Shown piece after piece: positions 1 to 12,059 of a stretch of DNA of 64,000 nt (position 1 is its first letter; every line of letters begins with the position of its first letter). Below the pieces are notes generated by a model. That model was given only the letters and a program-made list of their open reading frames with translations. It did no database searches and was not told the DNA's origin. Source of the stretch: Magnolia sinica (Eukaryota; Streptophyta; Magnoliopsida; Magnoliales; Magnoliaceae); assembly GCF_029962835.1 (NCBI RefSeq), contig NC_080583.1, positions 50,013,658 to 50,077,657 on the forward strand, in the 5' to 3' direction. The translations under genes and the position numbers were made by a program.

Positions 1-390
1 GTCCATCCATTTGGTGAGCTTGTCTTAAGGCTTGAGAAGAAAAATAAGACAAATCTAACTATCAAGTGGTCCACACTACAAAAGTAGCAGGGGATTGGAC
101 GTCTACCATTGGAACCCTTTTTGGGTCATAGAAGTTTTGGACCAATATGAAATTTGTTTTTCCTCTTAATTTAGGTCTTTGTGGCCTTATGAATAGATTG
201 GGTGGAAAATAAACGGGCCTTGTAAATTGTTATCTCCACTACTATTTGTGGTATGGTCTAGATAATCTTTGGATATGATTCATTTTTTTGAATAATGCTT
301 TAAAATGATCTCTAAAAATAGATGAACGGTGTAGATATAATAAATACATCACTTTGGAACCCATGTAACTTTGATCTCCCTGACCCCTCA
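1..390. repeat. Truncated TIR element, same family as 49037-49547
   Basis: The stretch follows the same word order as the complete element near 49.0-49.5 kb: a wet of phrases about a 'ggtccacac' box, a 'gtctaccatt' box, an 'agaagttttgga' box, and then a right arm (about 300-350) reading ttaaaatgatctctaaaaat followed by a 'gatgaacggtgtagata' block. The left arm is cut off by the window edge. No coding potential is seen. The family assignment rests on arm similarity read by eye. Confidence 0.55.
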
Positions 391-1179
391 ACCAAGTGGG
401 ACATAGATAATGAATGGGCTGGATTTATGAACCACATCTCTGTGGGCCCAACGAATGATTTTGAATATTTAATGGAGGGTAACCCTCTCAACTTGTGTGT
501 GGTATGGCCCAATTTGATGTAGATGTTATGTCACTTCATCCACCATGGCTATGACATGATGTATATTTAAGATCCTCACCATTTATCTATTTTATCAACC
601 CTTTTGATGGTATGTTACCAAGAATCAGGCCCATCCAATGATTAGACAACTGTACATTCTAAAATAATGCAAATTGAATTCTCATCACTGAAAATTTATT
701 ATAGGCCTCCTGTTGATGTATTAGATATTCAACCCATCTAACCCATGTACTGAGTCCCCTTTAGGCCATTGTCCTAAAGACCAGTCAATCCAACCTGAAA
801 TGGACCATACAATACATGGCTGTGAGAATCAATGCCTAACTATTGAATCCAACCTAAGACCACCATGGTATATCTATTTAATCCATGTGGACCATTCACT
901 TCCTCATATCATTTTAGGATTTGGACTAAAATCAAGTAGACCTAAGTCTTAAGTGGGTTACACACAACTTAACCTCATGGGAAAGCCCTATGAGCTCTAC
1001 CGCATAAAACCCATTGTAAATTCCATTGATGTGTGGGCCCAAGAATATTAAGGCCCATTTTGAGTGAATGCCATGTGGGCCCATCAGTGGTAGCCTTTGT
1101 TGGGCCAACCATTGACCCTCTTTGGCAAGAGTTTGTGATCTCCATGTGTTGAATGTATGTTATCTTGAATCATGTGAAA
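391..1179. other. Non-coding, no feature recognised
   Basis: AT-rich intergenic sequence with several 'gggccc' words common in this genome's repeats. Reading frames on both strands are short and none has recognisable domains. Confidence 0.5.
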
Positions 1180-2290
1180 TTGTGTTGTGTGTATAGCCCT
1201 TTACCACTTGGCATGTGATATAGGTTGTATTGTGTTGTTGCCCTAGATTACTTAATTATATAACGAGTGCACAACCCTTCACCATTTGGCACTTTGGTTA
1301 AAGTGCGGCCCTAAGTAGTAGGATCATATGACATATGTTTAACCCATAAACATGTTCAACTATAACAAATATGTAAACTCTAGCGGTGTGAGGGTGTGAT
1401 ATATATATATATGTTTGGCCCCTTAATCATGTGGGCATGTGATGTATGTATGGTCACCTAATCATATGTAGTTGTGGAGTATATGTAGTCGTCTAACCGT
1501 ATGATTACAAAATGCACACAAGGCCAACCAATTACATGAAGTCAGGTGGCATTGGTGACCACCCAATGACATGACCACGTGTTTATGGGCATAGCCATAG
1601 TCACCTAAACCATGAACAATTGGGTTGTATGTGCAGATTTTCTTAGTCACGAGAATTATGATATGGGTTGGATTATACTACTTGGTAATGGAGTGGCCTT
1701 CAATTCGGTGTCATGTGACATAAATATAACCCTTACATTATGCTTATAGGTGAGGCAGATGTGGGGACCACTAAACTATATATGATGTGATGGAAGTTAG
1801 TTCTTAGCCTCTTGATCATGTGACACCGAATCTGAGTCATTCTCCGTATGAAGTATTGGGCGGTTATAGTTTAAGAGTTAGTGTAGCGTAGTATAACTAG
1901 GTATGGTGGGTATGCTTGTAATTGTGTCTTAGATGCTTTGAGATGCGGTCACTAGACCATGATACAAATTGTATGTCCACTCAACCAAGTGAAATTATGG
2001 CATCGACAACCTGACCATGTGAGTGCTTAATAAAGTGGTTGCCTATAGATGTATGAGTTATGGTGTAGTACAATAAGTAACCATGTGACCTTAAATCCTT
2101 TATTATGGTAAGTAGAGTAACATTTGTGTGGCCACTCAACCATATGGACTTCTGATAATGGAGTGACCATAAGACCATGTAGGCATATGAGAATCGTGTG
2201 ATTACTCAGACTCATGGACTATGCTGATGGTGTAACCTCTTGGGTATATGAACTTAGGACGTGTGTCAGATTGATTATGGACCCTACCTT
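1180..2290. repeat. Degenerate short-motif repeat field
   Basis: A loosely conserved motif of the form CAC(C/T)(C/T)AACCATGTG recurs at irregular spacing, for example near 1417, 1452, 1488, 1557, 1600, 1768, 1810, 1948, 1977, 2009, 2078, 2131 and 2163. Copies are too diverged for a clean period. It may be an old minisatellite inside the 5' part of the long LTR that ends at 4521. No gene is seen. Confidence 0.4.
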
Positions 2291-2299
2291 GATGTAAGT

Positions 2300-4364
2300 A
2301 TTGTGTATTTCACCATTTATCTATAGGTTAGCTAATTTTAGAACATGATTCCAAAATGACCTAGATCCAATTCCTAAATAAGTCAGACGATATGAAATAG
2401 TGTTAAGTGAACATATAACTTTCGAACACTTGTGAACCCACTCAATGTACGTATTTTATCGACATTTTTCAATTGTTTTGCCAACCAAACAGTTCGATCA
2501 TGGAGCTTGTTGACGTGTGCCTTGTACATCTGAACTGTTCTTCCTTGTACTACCTTAATGTATGTGAGTTACCTATACTATCTACTTGTTGGGACCCACT
2601 GTAATGTTTGTGTATGGACCCATCTACTTGCAGTACCACTTGGAAGTAGGACCCACTACGTTGTATGAGACAAACCCACGTCATTCAACCATGACTGACT
2701 CTTATGTGTATATTATATACCCAAGTCATTCAACTTAAGGCTCATTATATCTTATGAGGTTTACATGTGCCTTCCAAACCATTGTAGAACTACTATGATA
2801 ATTATTTGCAAATCCAACCTACTAATAACCCACTTGAAGGTGAAGCCCACTATATTATGTGAGTTTCATTAACACCATCCATCCCATTGCTCATTTACTA
2901 TATGTTATAATTATATTGTTCATCTCATAACCACTTAGTGCATTTACTTTGCGTCTTCACCACTCATTAACCAAAAGGCCCAGTTAGGGTATAACCATGT
3001 GGTCCTAATAGAAAAAAATCATGTCGAGTCAAAGCCACTAATGGAATATCTATCTTGCAAAGAATATGGTGTAATTCTGAATACAATTGATGCTCGTGAT
3101 TATGATAGCTATGGATGATATTAGTGATGCTAGTGATTATGGTTAATAGAAGTATGTGATTTAATATCTTGATTAATTTTGTTCCATTTTCTAGCATACT
3201 AAATTCATCTACTTAACCATGTTGATATTAATCATACTCGTGCACCATGGAATGATGGTATGTGCAAGTGTAGTTCAATATTTATTCAGGTGTGAGATAT
3301 GTCCTCTTTAGTGTAGTCACATGACCATGGATTGATATAGTTGACAGTGACACATGATGATTATATGTCATTTTTGGCTTAAAGGTTAAGTAGACCTTAT
3401 ACTCATGACATTATATGCATACCACATACCCTTGAACGTATGCCTTATCATAATTGCTTGAATTCATGCACAATCATGACATACATGATGATCGAAATAC
3501 CACAGTCATGCTGTATAAGATGAGTTAGATCTTGACGATGAAATGTGCATCTATGATGATGACTTGGGTTATCCCTGAAAAGGGACGGGACACCGGAAGT
3601 GTGAAAATAGTAGGGGATGATGTGCCCCTTGAGTTGAAAGTCCCTAAACCCCGATGCTAGCTAGGGATACCTCACCGTCGGGCCAAGTGGATACATGGGT
3701 CATGGATTTGACTCCCACTGATGAGGTCAGGTTGAGAAGCGGTGGGTCCAACCGGCTTAAGGGCTGAGGTGCAAATAGGGACCGATCTGACTCGCCAGCG
3801 TGGAGAAGCATGAATGAGGTCCGCTACTGGCATGTTGGGTGGAAGTCCACCGCAGGGCAGGTATGCGAGGTCGATTGCTGGTTTCTAGTGCATGGGTGTC
3901 AACCACGATGTTTCTCGAGATATACAGTTATGATATGGCATGACAGTATGATGATGATGATGTGATTACGGATGCGTGTAATACAGATTTGGTTGTGGTA
4001 TAAGAGAAATGAAAATATGACTTGGTGATGCGGGTAGCATTGACTCGGAGTATTACTATGATGCATATGTATTGCATTGGCATTAGCATCATACCATACG
4101 TACTATACGCCTTTCACCATACATGATTTCTTCATGGCAAATTTATCTTGCTTGCATGTAGAACACACTGCACATACGTGTGTACTCACTAAGCTTTTTG
4201 CCTAAGCTTCCTATTTCTCATTTTTTCAGGCCAAGAGTAACTCGAGAGACTTAGCTTTCTCTATGCATTGTATCTATTTTTTTGGAAAGCATAGTACTTG
4301 TAACCATCCGGATTTATAATGGAGAGTGTTGCATGGTATTTTGATCATGAATCTTCATGCTCAG

Positions 4365-4400
<36 letters not shown>

Positions 4401-4521
4401 CAGAAATTCAGTTAAAAAATCTTCCTTATGGTGCGCCGAACTCAGGGCTTGGTGTATGAAAGTCGAGTGCTGGATTCAGGGCATTACAAAAGCTGTCTGT
4501 TCCCAGATTTGGGGCGTGACA
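2300..4521 (+). mobile_element. 3' part of a long Ty3/gypsy-type LTR (probably solo)
   Basis: The segment ends in tttggggcgtgaca at 4521, the same LTR terminus as element A1 (11058, 34298). It also contains a 'tgtgtactcactaagctttt' block (about 4180-4200) and a 'gttgaaagtccctaaacccc' block (about 3634-3653) that recur in other gypsy LTRs here. The bases after 4521 do not resemble a primer-binding site, so this is more likely a solo or 3' LTR than a 5' LTR. I could not find its left end or a target duplication. Confidence 0.55.
4366..4398. repeat. (ATT)n microsatellite
   Basis: About eleven consecutive att/tat triplets inside the LTR ending at 4521. Confidence 0.9.
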
Positions 4522-5086
4522 ATTCCTATTGTCACCAATTCTTGTGAGAGCCAATTAAAATAGATTGCATGTAATCAGGAGGGATTTGTGTGGTGTATTT
4601 GAAGATCTTCTAGATATATGAAGAGGATTTTGTGGTAATACGCTTGCACTTATCGGGCAATGCCACATCATCCAGTAAGTGGTTGAATGAAGAGTGATAA
4701 TGCTAAAGTGGTCACAGGAAGATGATAGGTTTAGAAGCAAATAGGATCAAGTAGTACTAAAATGGTTATAACAACTGTCGGAATGTGAGAAGCATCTAGA
4801 TGACTGGGTTAAGGCTATGAATAGCAAAAAAGTTAGACAAAGAAAATTATCTCGTACCAACCAAACCAAACCAAATTTATCTTTCAATTATCCTTTAAAT
4901 TATTTGTCAGTTAGATTCCTTAGTGTAACTCTTTTACTTTTACTATTCAATTACATTCCGTAGTGTAATCCTTTAATTTTACTTACTATTTACATTCCTC
5001 AATGTAATCCATAGCGGTAATCAAGTAGTTATTAAACCTTAGTTGGAATTCGAGTCTACAGTCATATATTTGATTTACTTCAAGTA
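4522..5086. other. Non-coding spacer, no feature recognised
   Basis: AT-rich sequence between the gypsy LTR end and the target duplication of copia element T. It contains loose 'cattcc..agtgtaat' repeats at about 4913-5010 but no coding signal. Confidence 0.5.
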
Positions 5087-5091
5087 TTAAG
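5087..5091. repeat. Target-site duplication TTAAG of copia T (left)
   Basis: TTAAG directly precedes the 5' LTR and is repeated exactly at 37416-37420 after the 3' LTR. The match shows that the two LTRs, 32 kb apart, belong to one insertion. Confidence 0.92.
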
Positions 5092-5669
5092 TGTTGCTGA
5101 CAGATGTCTTAAATTTGTCAATGGGGGTTCGATGACATCGAACCAACTTTGATGTCATGGAAGCCAGATCATGACATCGAAGTCGGTCGATGCCATCGAG
5201 TATTGTCGGGATTTATACCCCTACTTGCTGGACATGTTTTGTTATTTTTTTATGACATCGAAGCTAGTTCAATGTCATCCAAGGGTTTATGCAGATTTTA
5301 CGATTTTTGTTTCCTATTCCGTTTTGGCTTCTTTCTAAACCTATATAAAGGGGTGTATACAGGACTGGGTGGTATTCCAAGGGGATTTTAAAGCATTTTA
5401 AGGTTTCTAAAAGGGTTCTAAGGCTTCTAAAAGGAGGCTCTAGGGTTTCAAGGGGTGAGAAAGGTGAGGTTTGAGGATTGCTCAAGCCGGGTAAGTTTTC
5501 TATCTTTGTAATCTCTTCTTTCATAATGGAATTATGTCGCTTTGTGTCGTGGTTTTTTTCCAAAAGGGTTTTCCACGTTAAATCTTTGAGTTCTTTTATA
5601 TTTGGTTAGTGCTCTTGGATTGCTATCCTTGATCCATCTCTGTGTGATTCTGCAGTATAAATCCTAACA
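5092..5669 (+). repeat. Copia T 5' LTR
   Basis: Pairs with 36850-37415 along its whole length. It has TG...CA ends, a TATA box at 5342 and 3' blocks 'tgtaatctcttctttcat' and 'ttggattgctatcct' shared with the 3' LTR. The two LTRs differ by scattered substitutions and small indels, so the insertion is not recent. Confidence 0.92.
5342..5349 (+). promoter_or_regulatory. TATA box of copia T 5' LTR
   Basis: TATATAAA, followed by 'ggggtgtatac'. The same box is kept in the 3' LTR at 37089-37096. Position within the LTR fits the U3/R promoter of copia elements. Confidence 0.7.
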
Positions 5670-5686
5670 AGTAGTATAAAAGCTAT
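5670..5686 (+). other. Primer-binding site of copia T (decayed)
   Basis: agtagtataaaagct follows the 5' LTR directly. It resembles the plant initiator-Met tRNA complement (AGTGGTATCAGAGCT) with three changes. Confidence 0.65.
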
Positions 5687-5723
5687 CGTTGAGGTACAAT
5701 CTGAATCTGCAGGATTAGCAATA

Positions 5724-6450
5724 ATGGGAAACACAAAGTTTAATATTGAGAAGTACTCAAGCAAAAATAATTTTGAGTTATAAAAGATTAAGATGATTAA
5801 TCTCTTAACTAAGCAAGGTGAAGTTAAGGCTCTTGAGGAGCGGCAATTGATTATGAAAGATGAAAAATGGGAGACTCTTGATAGTAATGCTTTAGCCTCC
5901 ATCTGTTTATGTCTCACGGATGAGGTTTTCTATAATGTTTTGAGGAAGAAAACTGCGGCTAAACTATGGGCGAAGTTAGAGGATATCTATACCAAAAAAT
6001 CCTCTAAAAATTGCATACACTTGAAGCTACAGTGGTATAACTTCAAGATAGCAAAGGGAGGGGATCTCGAGGCCCACATCAGCAACTTTAATAAATTGGT
6101 TTACAAATTGCTAGATATGGAGGAAGTGATCAAAGATGAGGAACAAGCATTTATGTTGCTAAATTCTCTTCTGACATCGTATAAGTCATTCAAGGACGTG
6201 ATGTCCATCACAAATAAAACCCTAAGTGTCGACACCGTTATCTCAGCCCCTCAAGGGAAGGGCATAAGAAAGCTAAACGGTAACATTGGGACATCTTTCG
6301 ATGCACTAATTATGAGAGGCAGGAATTTTGAGCGAGGTACGGGATCTTCAAGGCCTAAATCCAAATCCATGGGCAAGGGCAAAGGAAAATAAAAGTGTTG
6401 AAACTGTGGGATGACTGGACACATGAAAAAGGATTGTACCAATCCTAAAG
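5724..6450 (+). pseudogene. gag: Copia T gag with CCHC zinc knuckle
   Basis: The frame opens with an ATG at 5724 (MGNTKFNIEKYSSKNNFEL) as copia gags do. A stop replaces the conserved Trp shortly after (taa near 5780), and the frame is then open to 6391. It includes the UBN2-type gag core, for example KLWAKLEDIYTKKSSKN and a YKLLDMEEVIKDEEQAFMLL segment. A knuckle of the form CX2CX4HX4C follows at about 6394-6435 with a stop between the first two cysteines (tgg to tga). The product would be the capsid/nucleocapsid protein that packages element RNA in cytoplasmic particles. The stops show it is dead. Confidence 0.9.
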
Positions 6451-7138
6451 TGAAGAAAGAAAACTTAGAGGCTTCTTTCAAGGAGGCCAATGTTGTCACA
6501 TCTGATGAAGAAACAAGTGGTGGTGATGTTCTTTCTATGTCCATGATTGGCCACTTGCATGACAATCACAAAGATGAGTGGATCCTTGACACAGGAGCAT
6601 CATATCATATGACTCCTCATCGAAATTTGTTTGCCAATTACAAGGAATACGATGGTGGACAGGTCTTTATGGGCAATGACAATATTTGTAATGTTGTGGC
6701 TATTGGTACGGTGAGCATCAAGATGTTAGATGGGATGGAGCGTACCCTGGATGATGTCAGGCACATTCCTGATATGAAGAAACGTCTAATTTCTCTCGGT
6801 GCACTCAAGGCTATAAGGTACAAGTTCACTGGTATTGATAGTGCCCTTAAAGTTTCAAAAGGGACACTTGTGGTTATGAGAGCATAAAGGTACGGAAACC
6901 TTTACAGGTTGATTGGGAGCACTTTGACAGGTGGAGCGGCAGCAGCTATTACAGATTTCACTTCTCTACGTATGTGGCATGCTCGTCTGGGCCACATGAA
7001 CAAGCGAGGCATGAAGGTACTATTTGATTGTTGTTTGATTCTAGCTTTTAAAAATTTTAATTTAGATATATGTGAGCATTATATATATGGTAAAAAATCT
7101 AGACTATCTTTTAAAGATGAAAAACATGTATGTAAGAG
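6451..7138 (+). pseudogene. pol: Copia T protease and GAG-pre-integrase
   Basis: The frame carries the aspartic protease signature WILDTGASYHM at about 6579-6611, with the catalytic Asp intact. A later segment, MWHARLGHMNKRGMKVL, and CEHYIYGKKSRLSF are hallmarks of the GAG-pre-integrase domain that holds the integrase zinc-binding His and Cys residues. A stop separates the two parts near 6886. The coding sequence breaks at 7138 where gypsy A1 begins. Reading on from 34305 restores the expected integrase start VLDYVHSDVWGP in the same frame, so the break was made by insertion and not by deletion. Confidence 0.92.
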
Positions 7139-10100
7139 TGTAAGGCCCATATCCTAGTACCATACCGTTCCACCAACTCCCACGATCCTCCCCGTCAAAT
7201 TCCGACCACCTGCGACCTGTAAATAATGATTGCGTGCGACCCTAAGTCACATCCCAAAGAGCTAAGTCGACTCAACCCTAAACTTATACCCTAGTAACCG
7301 CACCGTCACCATGGTTCCAACGCCACATCTTGCGTACCAATGCGATACCCAGGCTAGGAGTTATGGGCCTGCGTATATCTTGACGAAACGCCGTGGGTTG
7401 CGAATTCTGAGAGATTTCAGAGAATCTCTACCCATGCCTTTCTCATCAATCAATCAAGTACAACCCATACCTATCCCATCCATCTCTTACTAACAATGTA
7501 AGGCAACCCATACCCCATGCCCCCTCATGCCTCCAAAAGTCAACTTTCATGTCACATCTCTTACACACCCATCATTCCCATACACAACCCACCACTCCTC
7601 TCTTATTTCACTCCATCCCATCTCATTTCTCTACCCAAATCCCAAGCAACAAGAGAAAAAAATCTTAAAGAGAGAAAAGAGCCTAGGATCAAGACCCATT
7701 TTCCTACCCCAAATCTCATCATCCAACCCTTTAATCTTCATCATCCTCCATTAAAGTGAAAGCCTAGGAGCTAAGGAGTCCAAGGAGCCAAGAAGAAGGA
7801 CTATAGGTGGGTGTTTATAGGATTAGATTATGATTTTTAATGATAGGCCAAGTGGGGCCTACTGATTAATGGTATAGATCCTATTTGGAATCCAAGGTGT
7901 GGCCAATGGCCCACCATGATTCATATATGTAAATCCATGATGGGGTCAATCTCCATGGACCCCACCATGATGTTTATTTGATAATCTATTTGTAGAGGTC
8001 ATCTAAACCTTGATTTTTTTGGTGGGGATGGTATCCCTACCTTGACTTGCTGTTTTGAGGGCCCACATGTTTTGGGACCATCTTGATGTTTGTAATATGG
8101 CTCAAGGGAGCTCATAGTGGCGGAGCTCCCTTCCACCATGCGTTTCTCTCTCTTATTCCCTGTTGATGGCCCACCGTGATGATGTATATATTTTACCCAT
8201 GCTACCCCATTTTAGGACACCCTTGCTACCCAAACCGGGTCCCACATTGCAGCCACCTTGCTGCCCATTTTCGGGCTGGCCTAGACGAAGGGAAAACACA
8301 AACATCTACTTGATTGGGGAGTGGGGTGGCCCACTCACATGGACCCCACCTTGACATATGTACGTAGGACCCCACCTGGCTATATGTATTTTAAATCCAC
8401 ACCGTCGAATAGGTGGGATGTTGCTGGACCGTCTGTCCAGCAGCACAGGGATCCACCGTGATGTGTATTTCGTCCACACCGTCCAGCAGTGGGACGGTGG
8501 GACCACCATGATATGTGTTTTATCCACACCGTCCAACAATGGGACGGTGGGACCCTAATGAATGTGTTGTGTCCACAGCGTCTAGTAATGTGATGGTGGG
8601 ACCCTGATGTATGTGCGGTGTCCACACCATCCAGCAGATTGAGACGGTGGGACCCACTTGCATGTGTTGTATCCGCACCATCCATTTGTGGGACGGTGAG
8701 GCCCACCTGCTGTATGTGAGGCCCACTTATTATATGTGAGGCCCACCTGCTGTATGTGAAGCCCATTGCGATGCATGAGGCCCATTGAGATGTATGTGGC
8801 TCATTGTGATGCATGAGGCCCATTGGGATGTATGTGGCCCATTGTGATGCTTAAGGCCCACAGTGATTTCTGAGGCCCATTGAGATGTGTTAGTACCCAT
8901 TTGGATGTCTAAGGCCCATTATATGAGAGGCCCATTGTACGTGTGAGGCCCATTGTGATGTGTGGGGCCCACCGTGATGTGTGTGTATTGTATGCACACT
9001 ATCCATTCATTTATACGGACCACCTTATGCAGGCCCACCATGATGTATGAGTTATACGCCTCCATGGGCTGCCTTGAGAGACCCACCATGATGTGTGCGT
9101 AGTACACACACTATCCATCTGTCCTTCTATAAATTTTAAGGGCCAAGGGCCCCCATCGTGATTCTGATTCCAATCCCAAATGGACCGCACCTTAGGACAA
9201 TGGTGGTTAAATGTCCACTGTTGTAAACCTCCCTAGAGCCCATTGATAAGCCTACTTCCACCCCAACCTAGTAGGCTAACCCAAACCATTGGGTCCCCAC
9301 TTATGTTAGTGATACCCATTGGGCTAACCCAAAATGTTGGGCCCCCATTAATGATGGTGTCTTCCACCATTCCTTGTAAGAATTATCCAAACCTTGGAGC
9401 CCACCTTGTATTCATATCGGGCCCCATAGGAAGGCCTGGTTTATTGCATGATAAGAGAGGGCGAGGAAGCCCACTTGTTGTTCATAGTTTCACCCTCTCA
9501 ACTCACCTTGTTGTATAGCCATACGACTCACCCATGAGGCCCATTCTTGACATAAGTATGATACCTAGGCTATTCATTGCTTAATATATCATCACCCCTT
9601 ACTGTAGATGGAAGAATATGTGGTATCAGATGTGGTATATCCACTGTTAAAGCTTATCTCGATTCGTGGGTTAGATCTACCGTCCTTGCAGGGGACCCGG
9701 CCTTAGGATATATGATATGCTAGTACCTTGAGTACATTATGATAGTCCAATATGGGTCATTCTATATAGACTTTTATATGTCTAGTGGGGCATATCGTTC
9801 AGCCCTATTCTTGTATGTGGCATACCGATTAAGGCAGATCATCACCTGCTATATTTGATAATCATGCTAGTGTACTTAGTCCAGTAGGACACACTGAGAA
9901 CATGCTTAGTATAAATCATGATACATGCCCATACGCATCATTTGTATGCATGTTAGGAGGAGTGATTGATCACAGCATTGGGCTAAGATGCTTATGAGAC
10001 TCCTTGAGAGATGGAGTTACCTCACATGATTGTGCGGTACGCACAGGTTTAATGCATGATTAGATAGTATGATTCATGCATCTCACATTTTATATGACAT

Positions 10101-11058
10101 GATCACTAGGTGCCCTAACGACACCAGGGTTGTGGCTTCCACAGACACATTGTGGATGGTTAGATTGGATACCTGAAATATTTGGTTCTAAATATGAGCA
10201 CTTTGGATGTCCGTGGGTGAAAGCCCCTAGACCCTTATGGTACCAAGAGGTTGCTCCAACGTCGAGACCGAGTGGATACATGAGCGCCTGAGTACCGAAT
10301 ACCAGTATGCCACATCTCCCACTGTGTCATGGTCGATTGGAAGGGGGTGTGGCCTTATCCGCCTGAGGGTAGGAGCAAAGCTAGGCAGACCATTGGCCAA
10401 GCGGGTAGTGAGGTCTTTTCCACTTACATGGTTGTGTGTCCAGTTTGGGTGATAATCTGGTGTAGTGTACTAGACCCTAGTGATATTCCAAAGATGAACA
10501 TATTGATATGTGGACTTGATGAGGACTGGCATGCATGCTTTGCATCTTGCATATGACATTTGGCTACATAAGCCTTGCATCGCATAGCCTTGGTATGGCT
10601 GACAACATTCATAGAATTGCCAGTATTTCTACTTACTTTGATATTGTATGCTTGGTACATGCATTGCTCACACGCACACACCCTCTAAGCTTCATTGTAA
10701 GCTTAAGCATGACCATTGCGTGTAGGTGACGTTAGATCGCAGTAGCGTTGAGGCAGGAGTTGGTGGCAGATCTTCTTATAGCTTTTAGTTATATTTGTAT
10801 TTCCCTTTCTGCATTGTACTCAAATGTTTTATTATAGTGAATATGTGGTGATGTTGTTTTGTGACTTGGTTATGCTTGTGGTTATAGTCCTTTGGGAAAA
10901 AAAAAGAATTCATATACAATATCCTCCTGGTAGGATCCCAAGATCGGAATCTGGCATATGGGTGCCAGAAGCCAAGGATAGGGTACTATGGAGCTGTCAG
11001 TGCCGGATTTAGTGATCGTGAATTCTGTATGCCCGATTTCTGAGTTTGGGGCGTGACA
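7139..11058 (+). repeat. Gypsy A1 5' LTR (3.92 kb)
   Basis: Matches 30723-34298 from position 7424 onward, and in reverse orientation matches A2 at 16967-20835. It has a TG start, a CA end and the terminal word gagtttggggcgtgaca. At nearly 4 kb it is far longer than typical plant LTRs and carries internal minisatellites (8394-8960). Its short reading frames are not genes. Confidence 0.9.
8394..8960. repeat. Minisatellite array inside A1 5' LTR
   Basis: Five to six units of about 50 bp begin 'gtccacaccgtccagcag' and continue 'tgggacggtgggacc' then 'atgatatgtgtttt' (starts near 8394, 8468, 8521, 8570, 8619, 8670). From about 8700 the pattern shifts to shorter units of the form 'gaggcccattgtgatgcat'. 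The matching array in the 3' LTR (31637-32170) has fewer of the short units, so the array length has changed since insertion or between parent copies. Confidence 0.88.
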
Positions 11059-11063
11059 GAAGT

Positions 11064-11075
11064 TGGTATCGGAGA
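11064..11075 (+). other. Primer-binding site of gypsy A1
   Basis: tggtatcggaga lies five bases after the 5' LTR end. It matches the initiator-Met tRNA complement TGGTATCAGAGC with two or three differences. Confidence 0.75.
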
Positions 11076-11224
11076 AAAACTTGGGAATACCTAAGGATAA
11101 CATCACATATCTGCTATGAACTTAGGATTATTAGGTCCCCGAGTTCATAATTTTCTGATATAGTCCCCTACCATGTGTGCATTTGAGAGTTCTTAAGGCT
11201 GATAGGCCCCTTGTTCTATAGGGC

Positions 11225-11942
11225 ATGGAGCCGAGGAGAGCAAACTGAGCGACTCTCACTCCCCCATCAGAGACTAGTGCAGCTCCGACCGTGTCCGTGA
11301 GTGCAGATCAGCTCCATTAGATGCTTCAGGCCATGACCACCCTTCTTCAGGGGTAAGGTAGGTGGCCCTCTGATATGCCCGCACAGGCTGAGCAAGAGCG
11401 CAAAAGCGCCCTCTTATGAGACTTCACATGGCTAGATACTTTGCGTTTTTAGGGAGAGCCTAACCTCACGATAGTAGAGAGGTGGAGGTCAGAGGTGGAG
11501 AAGATTTTTAATACCATGAGGTGTTCAACCTAGTAGCTGGTCTCATTAGCTGTATTTCTTCTCTAGGGAGAGGCTGCACATTGGTGGGCATTAGTCGCCA
11601 GTGCGGCAGCGACCGATTTCGAAGGGACATGAGAGGACTTTGTAGACCAGTTCAACCAGAAGTTCTTTCCCAAGCATGTTTGATAGCAACGCGCACTTGA
11701 GTTTAAGACTCTTGTGTAGGGGGACATGTCTGTGTCTCAGTATGAGGCTCGATTCATCGCGCTGTCGAGATTCACGACATATCTTGTTGATAATGAGGGG
11801 TGGAAGGCCTGCCGTTTTGAGAACGGCTTGCACTTTGGCCTCTTGAGTAGTGTCGTTGGACACATGCTCCCGAATTTTGAGCAGGTCGTGCAGTAGGCCC
11901 AGTATACGAGACAGATTGGGTCGATTCCCAGAGGCGATCGAA
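11225..11942 (+). pseudogene. gag: Gypsy A1 gag
   Basis: An ATG at 11225 opens MEPRRAN followed by a stop. The frame continues through many TAG stops that sit where Gln codons are expected. The recognisable retrotransposon gag core reads FTWLDTLRF, then GEPNLTIVERWRSEVEKIFN at about 11425-11520. Further gag sequence runs through the FVDQFNQKFF-like region near 11640 and the KACRFENGLHFGLLS-like region near 11805. It is interrupted at 11943 by a copy of the element's own LTR end and leader. The protein would have been the particle-forming Gag, and it cannot be made from this copy. Confidence 0.85.
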
Positions 11943-12059
11943 AATTCTGTGAGACAGGTTTCCGAGTTTGGGGCATGACAAAAGTTGGTATGAAAGCATA
12001 ACTTGGGAATGCCAGAGGATAACATCACATACCTGCTATAAGCTTAGGATGATTAGGTC
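11943..12059 (+). repeat. Copy of LTR end + primer site + leader inside gag
   Basis: These 117 bp align without gaps to 11021-11137: 38 bp of LTR terminus (gagtttggggcatgaca), then the primer-site region (agttggtatgaaagc) and leader up to 'gattaggtc'. The copy sits inside gag. The minus-strand relative A2 has no such copy at the corresponding place. It could come from template switching in reverse transcription or from a later insertion/recombination scar. Confidence 0.8.

Noticed and set aside
4357..4563. Frame with a long Tyr run
   Set aside because: The Tyr run is the (ATT)n microsatellite read in one frame.
8380..8960. CRISPR array because of regularly spaced repeats
   Set aside because: The units are contiguous and diverged, without unique spacers, inside a plant LTR present in several copies.
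8380..9107. Several His/Gly/Ser-rich frames with repeating MGLMHHN-type units, and their counterparts at 31762-32289
   Set aside because: They are translations of the LTR minisatellite. Repetition at the DNA level explains the periodicity, and the frames are unconserved between the two LTRs.
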